NCBI GenBank assembly: GCA_021647885.1
Contig: JAKITV010000005.1
Span: 23,069-87,068 of the forward strand
Source of the DNA: Flavobacteriaceae bacterium
GTDB taxonomy: Bacteria; Bacteroidota; Bacteroidia; Flavobacteriales; Flavobacteriaceae
DNA length: 64,000 nucleotides
Direction of reading: 5' to 3'
In this document: piece by piece, positions 25,836 through 35,497 of the stretch
Position numbering within the stretch: the stretch's first letter is position 1
Layout of the letters: the number at the start of each line of letters is the position of its first letter
Position numbers and translations under genes: made by a program
Notes under the pieces: model-generated
Database searches by the model: none
What the model was told of the DNA's origin: nothing
What the model saw: the letters and a program-made list of their open reading frames with translations, nothing else

Positions 25836-25975
25836 GTTATCACGAAAGGTGGAGGGAAAAGACCCTATGAAACCTTAGCAACCCTTTTACATTAAAGAAG
25901 GTGCTACATTCTTCCTTGTCCTGAACTTGTTTTCAGGATCTTTTAGTCTAATACTAAAAGTTTAAGACAGATAAC
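25836..25975 (+). promoter_or_regulatory. SAM-I (S-box) riboswitch upstream of metH
   Basis: P1 GTTATC/GATAAC and the core AAAGGTGGAGGGAAAAGACC, ATGAAACCTTAGCAACCC and GAAGGTGCTACATTC. The P4 arm is long and contains CCTGAACTTGTTTTCAGGAT, a close match to the dispersed repeat at 29793. No strong terminator follows, so control could be translational or use a weak hairpin. Promoter box TTTATTTG at 25802-25809. Confidence 0.94.
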
Positions 25976-26028
25976 CAGAGTAATTTTTTCTTACTTTCCT
26001 GATGACATATAGATATAAATTATCAAAC

Positions 26029-27030
26029 ATGTCAAAAATTTATCAAGCCATACAAAAACGCATTTTAGTACTCGATGGTGCTATGGGAACCATGCTTCAG
26101 CGTTATGATTTTTCTGAAGAAGATTTCAGAGGAGAGCGTTTTAAAGACTATCCAACATCTTTAAAAGGGAATAACGATTTGTTATCGCTTACACAACCTA
26201 AAGCAATTGCCGAAATACATCGCAAATACTTTGAAGCTGGAGCAGATATTGTAGAGACCAATACATTTTCTGGAACTTCCATAGCAATGGCAGATTATAA
26301 CATGGAAGATTTAGTTTATGAGCTAAACTACGAATCTGCAAAAATCGCAAAACAAGTAGCAGATGAATTTACTAATCTAAATCCTGACCAACCTCGTTTT
26401 GTTGCTGGAAGTATTGGGCCAACAAATAAAACAGCAAGTTTATCGCCAGATGTAAATAAACCTGAATATCGTGCAATTACTTTTGAAGAGTTGCGAGTAG
26501 CATACAAACAACAAACCGAAGCTTTAATAGATGGAGGTGTAGATGTATTGTTAGTAGAAACCATTTTCGATACACTTAATGCAAAAGCGGCTTTATTTGC
26601 AATAGATGAGCTTAAAGAAGAGCGAAATATTGAGATTCCAATTATGGTATCAGGTACAATAACGGATGCTTCAGGGAGAACACTTTCCGGGCAAACGGTC
26701 GAAGCCTTTTTAGCATCAATTTCTCATATTCCATTATTAAGTGTTGGCTTTAATTGTGCACTTGGTGCTGAACAATTAAAACCTTATATGCAGCGATTAT
26801 CTTATGAAACAGAGTCTTTCACTTCTGCACATCCAAATGCTGGATTACCAAATGCTTTTGGAGAATATGAGCAGACACCAAAAGAAATGCAACTATTAAT
26901 TGAAGACTATTTAAAAGAGGGTTTAATAAATATTATTGGAGGTTGTTGTGGCACAAATCCAGAACATATTAAAGCAATTGCCGAAGTCGCTAAAAATTAT
27001 GAACCTCGTAAAATTGTCATTCCTGCGTAG
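26029..27030 (+). CDS. metH: Methionine synthase, homocysteine-binding half
   Basis: Homocysteine S-methyltransferase barrel corresponding to the first module of Met[26 protein letters not shown] and the zinc cysteines in GFNCALG and [10 protein letters not shown] prefer the ATG at 26029 ([11 protein letters not shown]) over 26002, because it gives the standard MetH N-terminus. It ends in the linker before the pterin domain. The last residues VIPA and the stop codon lie inside the palindromic repeat at 27016-27041. The second half starts 26 bp downstream; two-gene MetH is, to my knowledge, normal in Flavobacteriia. Confidence 0.92.
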   Translation: MSKIYQAIQKRILVLDGAMGTMLQRYDFSEEDFRGERFKDYPTSLKGNNDLLSLTQPKAIAEIHRKYFEAGADIVETNTFSGTSIAMADYNMEDLVYELNYESAKIAKQVADEFTNLNPDQPRFVAGSIGPTNKTASLSPDVNKPEYRAITFEELRVAYKQQTEALIDGGVDVLLVETIFDTLNAKAALFAIDELKEERNIEIPIMVSGTITDASGRTLSGQTVEAFLASISHIPLLSVGFNCALGAEQLKPYMQRLSYETESFTSAHPNAGLPNAFGEYEQTPKEMQLLIEDYLKEGLINIIGGCCGTNPEHIKAIAEVAKNYEPRKIVIPA

Positions 27031-27041
27031 GCAGGAATCTC
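27016..27041. repeat. Palindromic repeat providing the metH(N) stop codon
   Basis: GTCATTCCTGCGTAGGCAGG continuing AATCTC; ATTCCTGC and GCAGGAAT are exact arms. The TAG in its centre is the stop codon of the upstream half-gene. Confidence 0.85.
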
Positions 27042-27056
27042 ATAATTGAGAAAGGA

Positions 27057-29786
27057 ATGTTAAAAAATCAAAATAAATATCTAACACTTTCAGGATTAGA
27101 ACCATTGGTTGTAACACCAGAAAGCAATTTTATAAATGTTGGTGAAAGAACAAACGTTACAGGGTCACGCAAGTTTTTAAGGTTAATCAAAGAAGAAAAA
27201 TTTGATGAAGCACTCGAAGTTGCAAGACACCAAGTAGAAGGCGGAGCACAAATCATCGATGTTAATATGGACGAAGGTATGCTAGATGGTGTTGAAGCTA
27301 TGACTACCTTCTTAAATCTTATTGCTTCCGAACCTGATATTTCTCGTGTGCCAATTATGATAGATAGCTCCAAATGGGAAATTATAGAAGCAGGTTTGCA
27401 AGTAGTTCAAGGGAAATGCGTGGTCAATTCTATTAGTTTAAAAGAAGGCGAAGCAGAATTTATCCGACAAGCAAAACTAGTAAAACGTTATGGAGCTGCT
27501 GTAATTGTTATGGCGTTTGACGAAAAGGGTCAAGCAGACACCTACCAAAGACGAATAGATATTTGTAAACGTTCTTATGATATTTTAGTTAATCAAGTCA
27601 ATTTTAAACCTCAAGACATTATTTTCGATCCTAATATATTCCCAGTAGCAACAGGAATGGATGAGCATCGTAAGAATGCATTAGATTTTTTCAATGCTAC
27701 AAAATGGATTCGGGAGAATCTACCTTACGCTAATGTTTCAGGAGGCGTGAGTAATGTGTCGTTTTCCTTTAGAGGAAATGATATTGTTCGTGAAGCAATG
27801 CATTCGGCATTTTTATTTCATGCTATTCAAAATGGGATGAATCTTGGTATTGTTAATCCAGCAATGCTGGAGATTTACGACGAAATCCCAAAAGATTTAT
27901 TGGATTGTGTAGAAGATGTTTTATTCGATAAAAGAGACGATGCAACCGAACGCTTATTAGAGTTTGCCGAAACTGTAAAGGGTCAAAAGAAACAAGAAGA
28001 TTCTGTTATTCAAGAATGGAGAAATGGTACAATACAAGAGCGAATAACACATGCATTAGTAAAAGGGATTGATGCTTTTATTGTTGAAGATGTTGAAGAA
28101 GCAAGACAATCGGTTTTAAGGCCAATTGAAGTTATTGAAGGTCATTTAATGATTGGTATGAATGTGGTTGGAGATCTTTTCGGAAGCGGAAAAATGTTTT
28201 TACCGCAAGTGGTAAAGTCTGCACGAGTAATGAAAAAAGCTGTTGCTTATTTGCAACCTTATATTGAAGCCGAGAAAGGCGGCAAAGTAGAATTTGCTGG
28301 AAAAATATTAATGGCAACAGTTAAAGGTGATGTGCATGATATTGGAAAAAATATTGTGAGTGTAGTTTTAGGCTGCAATAATTACGAGATTATCGATTTA
28401 GGTGTTATGGTACCACCTGAAAAAATTATAGAAGCAGCAAAAAAAGAACAAGTAGATGTTATTGGATTAAGCGGTCTGATTACACCTTCATTAGACGAAA
28501 TGGTGTATGTGTCCAAAGAAATGGAAAGGCAAGATTTCAATATTCCATTAATGATTGGAGGAGCCACAACATCAAGAGCACATTCAGCAGTAAAAATCGC
28601 ACCTAATTATAATCATACAGTTATTCATGTCAACGATGCATCAAGAGCAGTTGCTGTTGTTAGTAATTTGTTAAATAAAGATAATAAGGTTTATAAAGAA
28701 CAAATTAGAGAAGAGTATGATGCATTTAGGGAACAGTTTTTAAATCGCTCAAAAAAGAAAATATATATATCAATAGAAGCTGCTCGAAAAAATAAATACA
28801 AAATTGATTGGAATACTACTGAAATTGTTAAGCCGAAGCAATTAGGTATTCAAACCATAAATGATTTTGATATTTCAAAATTGGAAACATATATAGATTG
28901 GTCACCATTTTTTAGAAGTTGGGATTTACATGGCAAATATCCAAATGTTTTAAAAGATAAAGTTGTTGGAGAACAAGCAACAGAATTGTTTAAAGACGCA
29001 CAAATTTTACTAAAACGAATTTTTGACGAAAAATTACTTCAAGCAAAAGCAGTCTTTGGATTATTTCCTGCAAACTCAATAAATGATGATATTGAGGTTA
29101 AGGTTTCGTCTGTCATTTCGAGCCTTTCGACTTCGCCCAAGACAAGTTCTGTCGAGAACAAAGACGAAGAAAAAATGTTTAAATTCTTGACCCTTCGTCA
29201 GCAACTAAAGAAAAGAGAAGGTTCTCCAAATTTTGCATTAGCCGACTTTATTGCACCAAAAGAATCAGGAGTAAAAGATTATATTGGTTGTTTTTGTGTG
29301 TCCACAGGTTTTGGAACACAAGAATTAGCTCAACAATTTGAAGAAGCACATGACGATTATAATTCCATAATGATAAAAGCTTTGGCAGATCGATTAGCAG
29401 AAGCCTTCGCAGAATATTTACATGAACACGTGAGAAAAGATGTTTGGACTTATGATTCGACAGAGGATTTTTCGAATGAAGAATTAATAAAAGAATCTTA
29501 TAAAGGGATTCGTCCAGCTCCTGGTTATCCAGCATGTCCAGACCATTTAGAAAAGAATACTATTTGGGATTTGCTTAATGTAGAAAAAGAAATAGGAGTA
29601 AAGCTAACCGAAAGTCTGGCAATGTGGCCTGCAGCAAGTGTGAGTGGTTATTATTTTGCAAATAAAGAAGCAAAGTATTTTGGTCTAGGTAAAATAACAG
29701 AAGATCAGTTAATAGATTATAGTAAAAGAAGGAATATAAATATTGATGAAGCTAGGAAATGGTTGAGTCCAAATTTGACTGAGTAA
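27057..29786 (+). CDS. metH: Cobalamin-dependent methionine synthase, pterin/B12/activation half
   Basis: 909 residues. In order: pterin-binding barrel ([24 protein letters not shown]), B12 cap and Rossmann modules ([14 protein letters not shown] with the cobalt-ligand His, and [13 protein letters not shown]), and the AdoMet activation domain with [12 protein letters not shown]. It transfers the methyl group from methyltetrahydrofolate to homocysteine together with the upstream half. Near residue 690-710 is a Ser-rich insertion ([15 protein letters not shown]) encoded by a palindromic repeat and lying between the B12 and activation domains. metF follows. Confidence 0.95.
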   Translation: MLKNQNKYLTLSGLEPLVVTPESNFINVGERTNVTGSRKFLRLIKEEKFDEALEVARHQVEGGAQIIDVNMDEGMLDGVEAMTTFLNLIASEPDISRVPIMIDSSKWEIIEAGLQVVQGKCVVNSISLKEGEAEFIRQAKLVKRYGAAVIVMAFDEKGQADTYQRRIDICKRSYDILVNQVNFKPQDIIFDPNIFPVATGMDEHRKNALDFFNATKWIRENLPYANVSGGVSNVSFSFRGNDIVREAMHSAFLFHAIQNGMNLGIVNPAMLEIYDEIPKDLLDCVEDVLFDKRDDATERLLEFAETVKGQKKQEDSVIQEWRNGTIQERITHALVKGIDAFIVEDVEEARQSVLRPIEVIEGHLMIGMNVVGDLFGSGKMFLPQVVKSARVMKKAVAYLQPYIEAEKGGKVEFAGKILMATVKGDVHDIGKNIVSVVLGCNNYEIIDLGVMVPPEKIIEAAKKEQVDVIGLSGLITPSLDEMVYVSKEMERQDFNIPLMIGGATTSRAHSAVKIAPNYNHTVIHVNDASRAVAVVSNLLNKDNKVYKEQIREEYDAFREQFLNRSKKKIYISIEAARKNKYKIDWNTTEIVKPKQLGIQTINDFDISKLETYIDWSPFFRSWDLHGKYPNVLKDKVVGEQATELFKDAQILLKRIFDEKLLQAKAVFGLFPANSINDDIEVKVSSVISSLSTSPKTSSVENKDEEKMFKFLTLRQQLKKREGSPNFALADFIAPKESGVKDYIGCFCVSTGFGTQELAQQFEEAHDDYNSIMIKALADRLAEAFAEYLHEHVRKDVWTYDSTEDFSNEELIKESYKGIRPAPGYPACPDHLEKNTIWDLLNVEKEIGVKLTESLAMWPAASVSGYYFANKEAKYFGLGKITEDQLIDYSKRRNINIDEARKWLSPNLTE
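29112..29160. repeat. Palindromic repeat inserted in frame in metH(C)
   Basis: Starts GTCATTTCGAG and ends with the perfect hairpin GTTCT-GTCG-AGAAC. The GTCAT start and TCGA core match the dispersed repeats of the intergenic regions. It adds about 16-20 residues and keeps the frame open. Confidence 0.75.
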
Positions 29787-29792
29787 TTAGTT

Positions 29793-29820
29793 GTCATACT
29801 GAACTTGTTTCAGTATCTCA
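29793..29820. repeat. Dispersed repeat GTCATACTGAAC..GTTTCAGTATCTCA
   Basis: ATACTGAA and TTCAGTAT are exact arms around CTTGT (ATACTGAACTTGTTTCAGTAT). Located between metH and metF. The same CTGAACTTGTTTCAG core occurs in both riboswitches. Confidence 0.8.
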
Positions 29821-29847
29821 TAGAGTAAAAATTAACATTAATTAAGA

Positions 29848-29865
29848 TTCCTGCTTTCGCAGGAA
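29848..29865 (+). repeat. Hairpin repeat directly before the metF start
   Basis: TTCCTGC-TTTC-GCAGGAA, a perfect 7-bp stem, ends 6 nt before the ATG at 29872. Same layout as at argF' and argH. Confidence 0.8.
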
Positions 29866-29871
29866 ATAAAT

Positions 29872-30828
29872 ATGAAAGTAACAGAACATATAAAAAACGC
29901 AAACGGAAAAACACAGTTTTCTTTCGAGATATTACCTCCTTTAAAAGGACAACATATTCAATCTATTTTTGATAATATTGATCCATTAATGGAATTTAAG
30001 CCACCTTTTATTGATGTCACTTATCATCGAGAAGAATATGTGTTTAAAGAGCAGGAAAATGGGCTGTTAAAAAAGCAAGTGGTGAAAAAACGACCAGGAA
30101 CTGTTGGTATTTGTGCGGCAATTCAAAATAAATATAAGGTAGATGCCATTCCGCATATTTTGTGTGGTGGATTTACAATAGAGGACACCGAAAATTTCTT
30201 GATAGATTTAGATTTTCTGGATATTGATAATGTTATGGCTTTACGAGGAGATGCTGTTAAAAGTGAAACGTATTTTAAGCCAGAAAAAGAAGGGCATGTT
30301 TTTGCAAGTGATTTAGTTTCTCAGATTGAAGATTTAAACAAAGGAATTTATCTCGATGAAGATTTACAAAACACCTCTACGACCAATTTTTGTATTGGTG
30401 TGGCTGCATATCCCGAAAAGCATATGGAAGCACCTAGTTTAGATAGCGATATTCATTTTTTGAAGAAAAAAATAAAAAAAGGAGCTACATATATTGTAAC
30501 TCAAATGTTTTTCGACAATCAAAAATATTTCGATTTTGTGGACAAATGTAGAAATGAAGGAATTACAGTGCCAATTGTCCCTGGCTTAAAACCTATTGCA
30601 ACAAAAAAACAACTGAATTTAATTCCGCATCGTTTTCATGTAGATTTACCAGAGGAATTAATTATGGAAGTTGTAAAATGTAAAGACAATGCCTCTGTTC
30701 GAGAAGTTGGTATAGAATGGTGTATTCAACAATCAAAGGAACTGCAAAAAGCGGGAATCCCTGTGTTACATTATTACTCGATGGGGAAAAGCGATAATAT
30801 AAAAGCTATTGCCTCACAGATATTTTAA
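29872..30828 (+). CDS. metF: 5,10-Methylenetetrahydrofolate reductase
   Basis: FAD-dependent TIM barrel of 318 residues: SFEILPPLKG at the start, the FAD/substrate segment NVMALRGD, and FCIGVAAYPEKH with TQMFFDN. It makes methyltetrahydrofolate, the methyl donor for the MetH halves encoded directly upstream. Likely co-transcribed with metH under the SAM riboswitch. Confidence 0.96.
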   Translation: MKVTEHIKNANGKTQFSFEILPPLKGQHIQSIFDNIDPLMEFKPPFIDVTYHREEYVFKEQENGLLKKQVVKKRPGTVGICAAIQNKYKVDAIPHILCGGFTIEDTENFLIDLDFLDIDNVMALRGDAVKSETYFKPEKEGHVFASDLVSQIEDLNKGIYLDEDLQNTSTTNFCIGVAAYPEKHMEAPSLDSDIHFLKKKIKKGATYIVTQMFFDNQKYFDFVDKCRNEGITVPIVPGLKPIATKKQLNLIPHRFHVDLPEELIMEVVKCKDNASVREVGIEWCIQQSKELQKAGIPVLHYYSMGKSDNIKAIASQIF

Positions 30829-30837
30829 TTATTCTGT

Positions 30838-30845
30838 TACTTTTG
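30838..30845 (+). promoter_or_regulatory. Promoter -7 box TACTTTTG
   Basis: Exact TAnnTTTG match, 17 nt before the ATG of the deacylase-like gene at 30863. Confidence 0.6.
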
Positions 30846-30862
30846 CTTCACAAATAAATTAA

Positions 30863-31960
30863 ATGAAGCAAAGTTTAACCTACATTTTATGTTTATTTTT
30901 TAGTGTTGTTCTTTCACAAGAAAAGCAAACTTCCTCTTCATATATCGATGTTAACTATTTTACTGGAAATATTGCCTTACATAATAATGATATTCTACAC
31001 TTAATTAAAGGTCATCCAGAAGGATTTATTTTAGGTTGGAACAAAAAAACTTTTGGGCACCAAGATTGGGAACAACGTTTTAATTATCCAGATTATGGAT
31101 TGTCATTTAGTTATCAAGATTTAAAAAATGATGTTCTGGGAAATAACTATGCGATTTATGGACATTATAATTTTTACTTTTTTAAACGCAATTTTATGTT
31201 CAGGATTGGTCAAGGATTGGCTTTTACTACAAATCCTTATGATAAAATAAATAATCATAAAAATTTAGCTTTTGGATCCAAATTTATGAGTAGCACTTAT
31301 GTGATGCTTAATTATAAAAAAGAACGAATAATTGATAGGTTTGGTTTACAAGCAGGATTGTCTCTAATTCATTATTCTAATGCAAATGTTAAAGCACCAA
31401 ATACAAGTGTAAATACAATTACCTTAAATGTTGGAGTCATTTATAATTTAGATGAAGAACAGCCAGAATATATAAACACAATATCTAAAGAAGAAAAATT
31501 CACACAACCCATAAAGTACAATTTTGTGTTTAGAAGCGGTATTAATGAAAGCGATGTTATAGATAGTGGACAATTTCCGTTTTATATTTTTTCTGCCTAT
31601 GCAGATAAAAGATTTAGTCGTAAAAGTGCTTTGCAATTAGGGACAGATGTATTTTTTTCAAACTTTTTAAAAGAATATATAAAATATAATGCTGTTGCTT
31701 TTCCTGAACGCAATGAAGATGGGAAAGCCGATTATAAACGTGTTGGAATATTTATTGGCCATGAGTTGTTTATTAATAAAATATCTTTGGTCACCCAAGT
31801 TGGTTATTACGTGTATTATCCTTACGATTTTGAAGGCAGAACGTATTTTAGAATAGGGCTTAAACGTTATTTTGGAGATAAATGGTTTGGAGCACTTACT
31901 TTAAAAGCACATGGAGCAGCAGCTGAAGCCGTTGAATTTGGAATAGGAATTAGACTTTAA
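30863..31960 (+). CDS. Acyloxyacyl hydrolase / lipid A 3-O-deacylase (PagL-like)
   Basis: Signal peptide (cleavage after about residue 18, VVLSQ) then an outer-membrane beta-barrel. The segment LSLIHYSNANVKAPN-(T/S)-VNT carries the His-Ser pair of PagL-type deacylases. 365 residues is longer than proteobacterial PagL, as usual in Flavobacteriia; the extra C-terminal half is also strand-rich and ends GIRL. It would trim acyl chains from lipid A in the outer membrane. It has its own promoter. Confidence 0.78.
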   Translation: MKQSLTYILCLFFSVVLSQEKQTSSSYIDVNYFTGNIALHNNDILHLIKGHPEGFILGWNKKTFGHQDWEQRFNYPDYGLSFSYQDLKNDVLGNNYAIYGHYNFYFFKRNFMFRIGQGLAFTTNPYDKINNHKNLAFGSKFMSSTYVMLNYKKERIIDRFGLQAGLSLIHYSNANVKAPNTSVNTITLNVGVIYNLDEEQPEYINTISKEEKFTQPIKYNFVFRSGINESDVIDSGQFPFYIFSAYADKRFSRKSALQLGTDVFFSNFLKEYIKYNAVAFPERNEDGKADYKRVGIFIGHELFINKISLVTQVGYYVYYPYDFEGRTYFRIGLKRYFGDKWFGALTLKAHGAAAEAVEFGIGIRL

Positions 31961-31988
31961 ATAAAGTTCATTTAATTTTTAAAAGCAT

Positions 31989-31996
31989 TAATTTTG
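31989..31996 (+). promoter_or_regulatory. Promoter -7 box TAATTTTG
   Basis: Exact TAnnTTTG match, 17 nt before the ATG of the CtlX-like gene at 32014. Confidence 0.62.
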
Positions 31997-32013
31997 CATA
32001 TTATAAATTTTAA

Positions 32014-32952
32014 ATGGAACAAACCACAAATACGATACTAATGATTCGCCCTATAAATTTTAGGATGAACGAACAAACTGCTGTAAATAATTATTATCAA
32101 AAAATTTTAGAGAATATTTTGCCGGAAACGGTTAATGCCAAGGCGCAACAAGAGTTCGATATCTTTGTAGAAAAGTTGCTCGATATTGGTGTTAATGTTA
32201 TTGTGGTAAGCGATACAAATGAAAATGATACACCAGATTCTATTTTTCCTAATAATTGGATATCATTCCATGAAAATGCTACAGTTGGGTTGTACCCAAT
32301 GTTTGCAAAGAATAGACGATTAGAACGTCGCGAAGATGTATTACAACAATTGGAAACACAAGGATATATAATCAATAATATTATGGATTATACAAGAGCT
32401 GAAGAAGAAAATATTTTTCTTGAAGGTACAGGAAGTTTAGTTTTAGATCGTGTAAACCGAAATGCATATTGTGCCTTATCTCAAAGAGCAGATGAGAGAT
32501 TGTTAATAGAGTTTTGTGAAGATTTTGAATATACTCCAATAATATTTTCAGCAAATCAAACCGTTAATGGAGAACGTTTGGCTATTTACCACACCAATGT
32601 AATGATGTGTCTTGGAGAGACTTTTGCAGTAATATGTTTAAACAGTATTGACAATAAAGCTGAACAAAAAAATGTAGTTGAACATTTAAAATCCACCAAT
32701 AAAGAAATTATAGATATTACCGAAAGTCAAGTAAATACATTTGCAGGCAATATGTTACAAGTTAAAGGCAAAGACGATGCATCCTATATTGTTATGAGCC
32801 AAGCAGCTTATAATTCGTTGGGCAATAACCAAATTACTATTTTAGAAAAGCACGGAAAAATCTTGTATAGTTCTTTAGATACAATTGAAGCTTGTGGAGG
32901 CGGAAGTGCGCGCTGTATGATGGCAGAAGTTTTTTTGCCTAAAACAAATTAA
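32014..32952 (+). CDS. ctlX: CtlX-like amidinotransferase-fold hydrolase
   Basis: 312 residues of the guanidine-modifying (arginine deiminase/amidinotransferase) superfamily. Catalytic landmarks in order: TPDSIFPNNW, EGTGSLV (acid), IYHTNVMM (His) and the nucleophile cysteine in GGGSARCMMAE. Members act on arginine, citrulline or related compounds. The reaction here is not fixed by the sequence, but a role in citrulline/arginine breakdown fits. Converges with the kinase gene, only 5 bp apart. Confidence 0.82.
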   Translation: MEQTTNTILMIRPINFRMNEQTAVNNYYQKILENILPETVNAKAQQEFDIFVEKLLDIGVNVIVVSDTNENDTPDSIFPNNWISFHENATVGLYPMFAKNRRLERREDVLQQLETQGYIINNIMDYTRAEEENIFLEGTGSLVLDRVNRNAYCALSQRADERLLIEFCEDFEYTPIIFSANQTVNGERLAIYHTNVMMCLGETFAVICLNSIDNKAEQKNVVEHLKSTNKEIIDITESQVNTFAGNMLQVKGKDDASYIVMSQAAYNSLGNNQITILEKHGKILYSSLDTIEACGGGSARCMMAEVFLPKTN

Positions 32953-32957
32953 TGCTG

Positions 32958-35009
32958 TTACGATACAGGTTTTATTTTTGGCAATTCAACAAAGAATTTG
33001 CTGCCTAGATTAGGTTCGCTTTCAACCCAAATAGTTCCATTATTAAGTTCTACAAGTTCCTTGCAAATAGAAAGTCCTAAGCCAGTGCCTTTTTCTTCAT
33101 TAGTCCCTCTGGTAGTAAAACCACTATTTTCAAATAGCTTCTTTTGGTTTTCTTTAGAAATACCAACGCCAGTATCTTCTATACAAATAAGAACGTTGTT
33201 ATTACGTTCTCTATTAGAAATGGTAATAACATCTCCTATTTTAGAAAATTTCACAGCATTAGCAAGTAGGTTTTGAATAACAATTTCTATCATGCTTCTA
33301 TCTGCAAAAACAAAATCTTTAATAGATTCGTCTAAAAGAACAATTCGTTTTTGTTCAACTTTTTTCTGAATTAAACTCATTTTTTCTTTAAAGACTTCCT
33401 TAATGTTAAATAACTCAGGTTTTGGCTCTAAGTTTTGCATTTGAGACTTAGACCAATTCAGTAAATTTAATAACAAAGCCGAAGCATTATCTGCATTATC
33501 ACTTAATTCAGGAATTAATTCATGAAATTCTTCTTGAGAAATACTATCTTCTTTAAGGAGGTCTAAAAAGGCTTTTATTGAAGTAATCGAATCTTTTAAA
33601 TCGTGAGACACAATAGAAAACAACCTGTCCTTAACTTGATTTATGTCTTCCAAATGCTTAATCTGCTCTAAAATAGCTTCTTTTTCGAGTTTAAATTCCT
33701 CATTTCTTTCTTCAAGCTGGTTAATAGAATTGCTTTTACTCTTTTTGCTTATTATAATGCTAATTAAAATAATACCTAAAATAATTAGGGCAATTATTAG
33801 CCCATAAACAATAAGCTTTAAATTTTTTGCGAAGGTGTTATCACTAACTGTTGTTTTTTGAGAGGTTGTTGCACTATCAAAAGCAGTATCTATATTTGGA
33901 GGTTCTTCAAACGTAATTGGAACAACATTTGCTTTTTCAATTTTAGCTTTTAAAGCATGATATTCTCTTTGCCAATTAAAAGCGTTCTTATAATCTTTTT
34001 TTATTGAATCTATAGCGACTCTTAACCTATAATTCTCTAATAACTCTTCATCATTACCAACTTTATTTGTAAGTGTATAAGCTTCATTTAATTGAAACTC
34101 TGCTAGTCTTACTTTATTAAGTTTTAAATTGAGATTAGCTAAATTATTTAGCGATATTAAGACTCCATTATTGTTTTTTATAGACCTATTAAGTCTTAAG
34201 CCATCTAACAAATAGGTTGTCGCTTTTTCAAAATCGTTAAATTGTAAATATTCTCTGCCTATTCTTGGTAAAATGTCTCCACGAACATTCTTATCTTTTT
34301 GGGTGTCAAGATAATTTAATGTTTTTTCGTAATATTCTATAGCTTTTCTATGCTCTTTACGCATAGAATAAAGCTGGGCAATTTTATTTGTCGATGAAAT
34401 AATTCCTGTGGTATCCTGTAATTGCTCTCTAACGTGTAGAGCTTTAGAGTTAAATTCTAATGCTTTATCAAATTGTTTAGTGTTAAAGTAGGCTTCAGAT
34501 AGATTATTATAAGCTGAACTTAATTCGTTCTTCAAATTTTTTCTTTCAAAAATATCTATAGCAGATAAAGAAAATCGAAGCCCTTTATTATAATTCCCAC
34601 GTTTAATTTCAATAAGTCCAATGCTATTGTTCACTTTGGCAATTCCTAAAGAATCATTTAATTGTTTGAACAGTTCTCCCGATTTGTTATAATTGTCTAA
34701 TGCATTATAATAGTCATCTTTTTGAGTGTATATAAGTGCTTTGTAATATCTAATCTCAGCAGTACCTTTATCATATTTTAGCGTAGATGCTAACCTTTCA
34801 CTTTGATTAATATATAATAAAGCCTTTTTAAATTTGTTTGCGTGGTAAAGTGATTTAATGAGTTCTAATGAAGTGTCAACCTTTGCAGAATCTTGTTTTT
34901 GATATGCTAACAATAAGGTAAGACTATCCTGCTCATTAGTTTGTGAGTAACTGGAGCATATAGTTAATAAAATTGCAGTTAAGGTAATTAACTGTTTCAT
35001 AAACCGCAC
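32958..35009 (-). CDS. TPR-containing sensor histidine kinase
   Basis: 683 residues: signal peptide (1-22), periplasmic tetratricopeptide repeats (about 25-360), one membrane helix (about 399-421), a coiled linker, HisKA with the phospho-acceptor His at about 469 (FSIVSHDLKDSI), and the ATPase domain with QNLLANAVKFSK, EDTGVGIS and GTGLGLSIC. No response regulator gene is adjacent, so its partner is elsewhere. A 10-bp inverted repeat lies upstream of its start (35250-35292). Confidence 0.92.
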   Translation of the reverse strand: MRFMKQLITLTAILLTICSSYSQTNEQDSLTLLLAYQKQDSAKVDTSLELIKSLYHANKFKKALLYINQSERLASTLKYDKGTAEIRYYKALIYTQKDDYYNALDNYNKSGELFKQLNDSLGIAKVNNSIGLIEIKRGNYNKGLRFSLSAIDIFERKNLKNELSSAYNNLSEAYFNTKQFDKALEFNSKALHVREQLQDTTGIISSTNKIAQLYSMRKEHRKAIEYYEKTLNYLDTQKDKNVRGDILPRIGREYLQFNDFEKATTYLLDGLRLNRSIKNNNGVLISLNNLANLNLKLNKVRLAEFQLNEAYTLTNKVGNDEELLENYRLRVAIDSIKKDYKNAFNWQREYHALKAKIEKANVVPITFEEPPNIDTAFDSATTSQKTTVSDNTFAKNLKLIVYGLIIALIILGIILISIIISKKSKSNSINQLEERNEEFKLEKEAILEQIKHLEDINQVKDRLFSIVSHDLKDSITSIKAFLDLLKEDSISQEEFHELIPELSDNADNASALLLNLLNWSKSQMQNLEPKPELFNIKEVFKEKMSLIQKKVEQKRIVLLDESIKDFVFADRSMIEIVIQNLLANAVKFSKIGDVITISNRERNNNVLICIEDTGVGISKENQKKLFENSGFTTRGTNEEKGTGLGLSICKELVELNNGTIWVESEPNLGSKFFVELPKIKPVS

Positions 35010-35249
35010 GAGGTATTAGGTACTACACAATGAGCATAACCTAAACTTGCCTTGAGGGAGAGGAAAATTAAGCATACACTATAAAGCAATAAATTTGCCT
35101 TAATACAAATAGTAGGCGTTATTTTCATTTGGGCTGTGATTAATAGCATTGTAAAAATTGTCAAAAGGAATTAAAAAGCCTAATTTCTGCGTTTTAATAC
35201 CAAAAAATTAGATGAAAGGAATGTTATTTTTTTTTGAAAATTCTATCTA

Positions 35250-35292
35250 TCGATGAAAGGCAAAAATCATAGAAAAACAGCACTTTCATCGA
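35250..35292. promoter_or_regulatory. Inverted repeat in the kinase-argS intergenic region
   Basis: TCGATGAAAG and CTTTCATCGA, perfect 10-bp arms 23 bp apart. It is about 240 bp from the kinase start and 205 bp from argS, within the 488-bp gap that otherwise has no gene. Could be a regulator site or a hairpin; undecided. Confidence 0.4.
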
Positions 35293-35468
35293 CGAAATGC
35301 ATATTATACGTAATGTATTGATGGTTAATTTGTTAACAAAATATTAATATAAATTATAGGTTGCTAAATTCTACACTATTAATCAGTCTTAATTTATCAT
35401 TTTTTTTCTTTAGGTTAACAAGAAACAGTTTACTGCTTTTCTACTCTAAATAGCTTTAAGAAAAGTTC

Positions 35469-35476
35469 TATCTTTG
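35469..35476 (+). promoter_or_regulatory. Promoter -7 box TATCTTTG of argS
   Basis: Exact TAnnTTTG match, 21 nt before the argS ATG. Confidence 0.68.
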
Positions 35477-35497
35477 CATCTTAATTTTTAGTTTAAA

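Noticed and set aside
27028-27056. metH split as a frameshift or nonsense mutation
   Set aside because: The break falls in the domain linker, the second half has its own start at 27057, and separate halves appear normal for the group.
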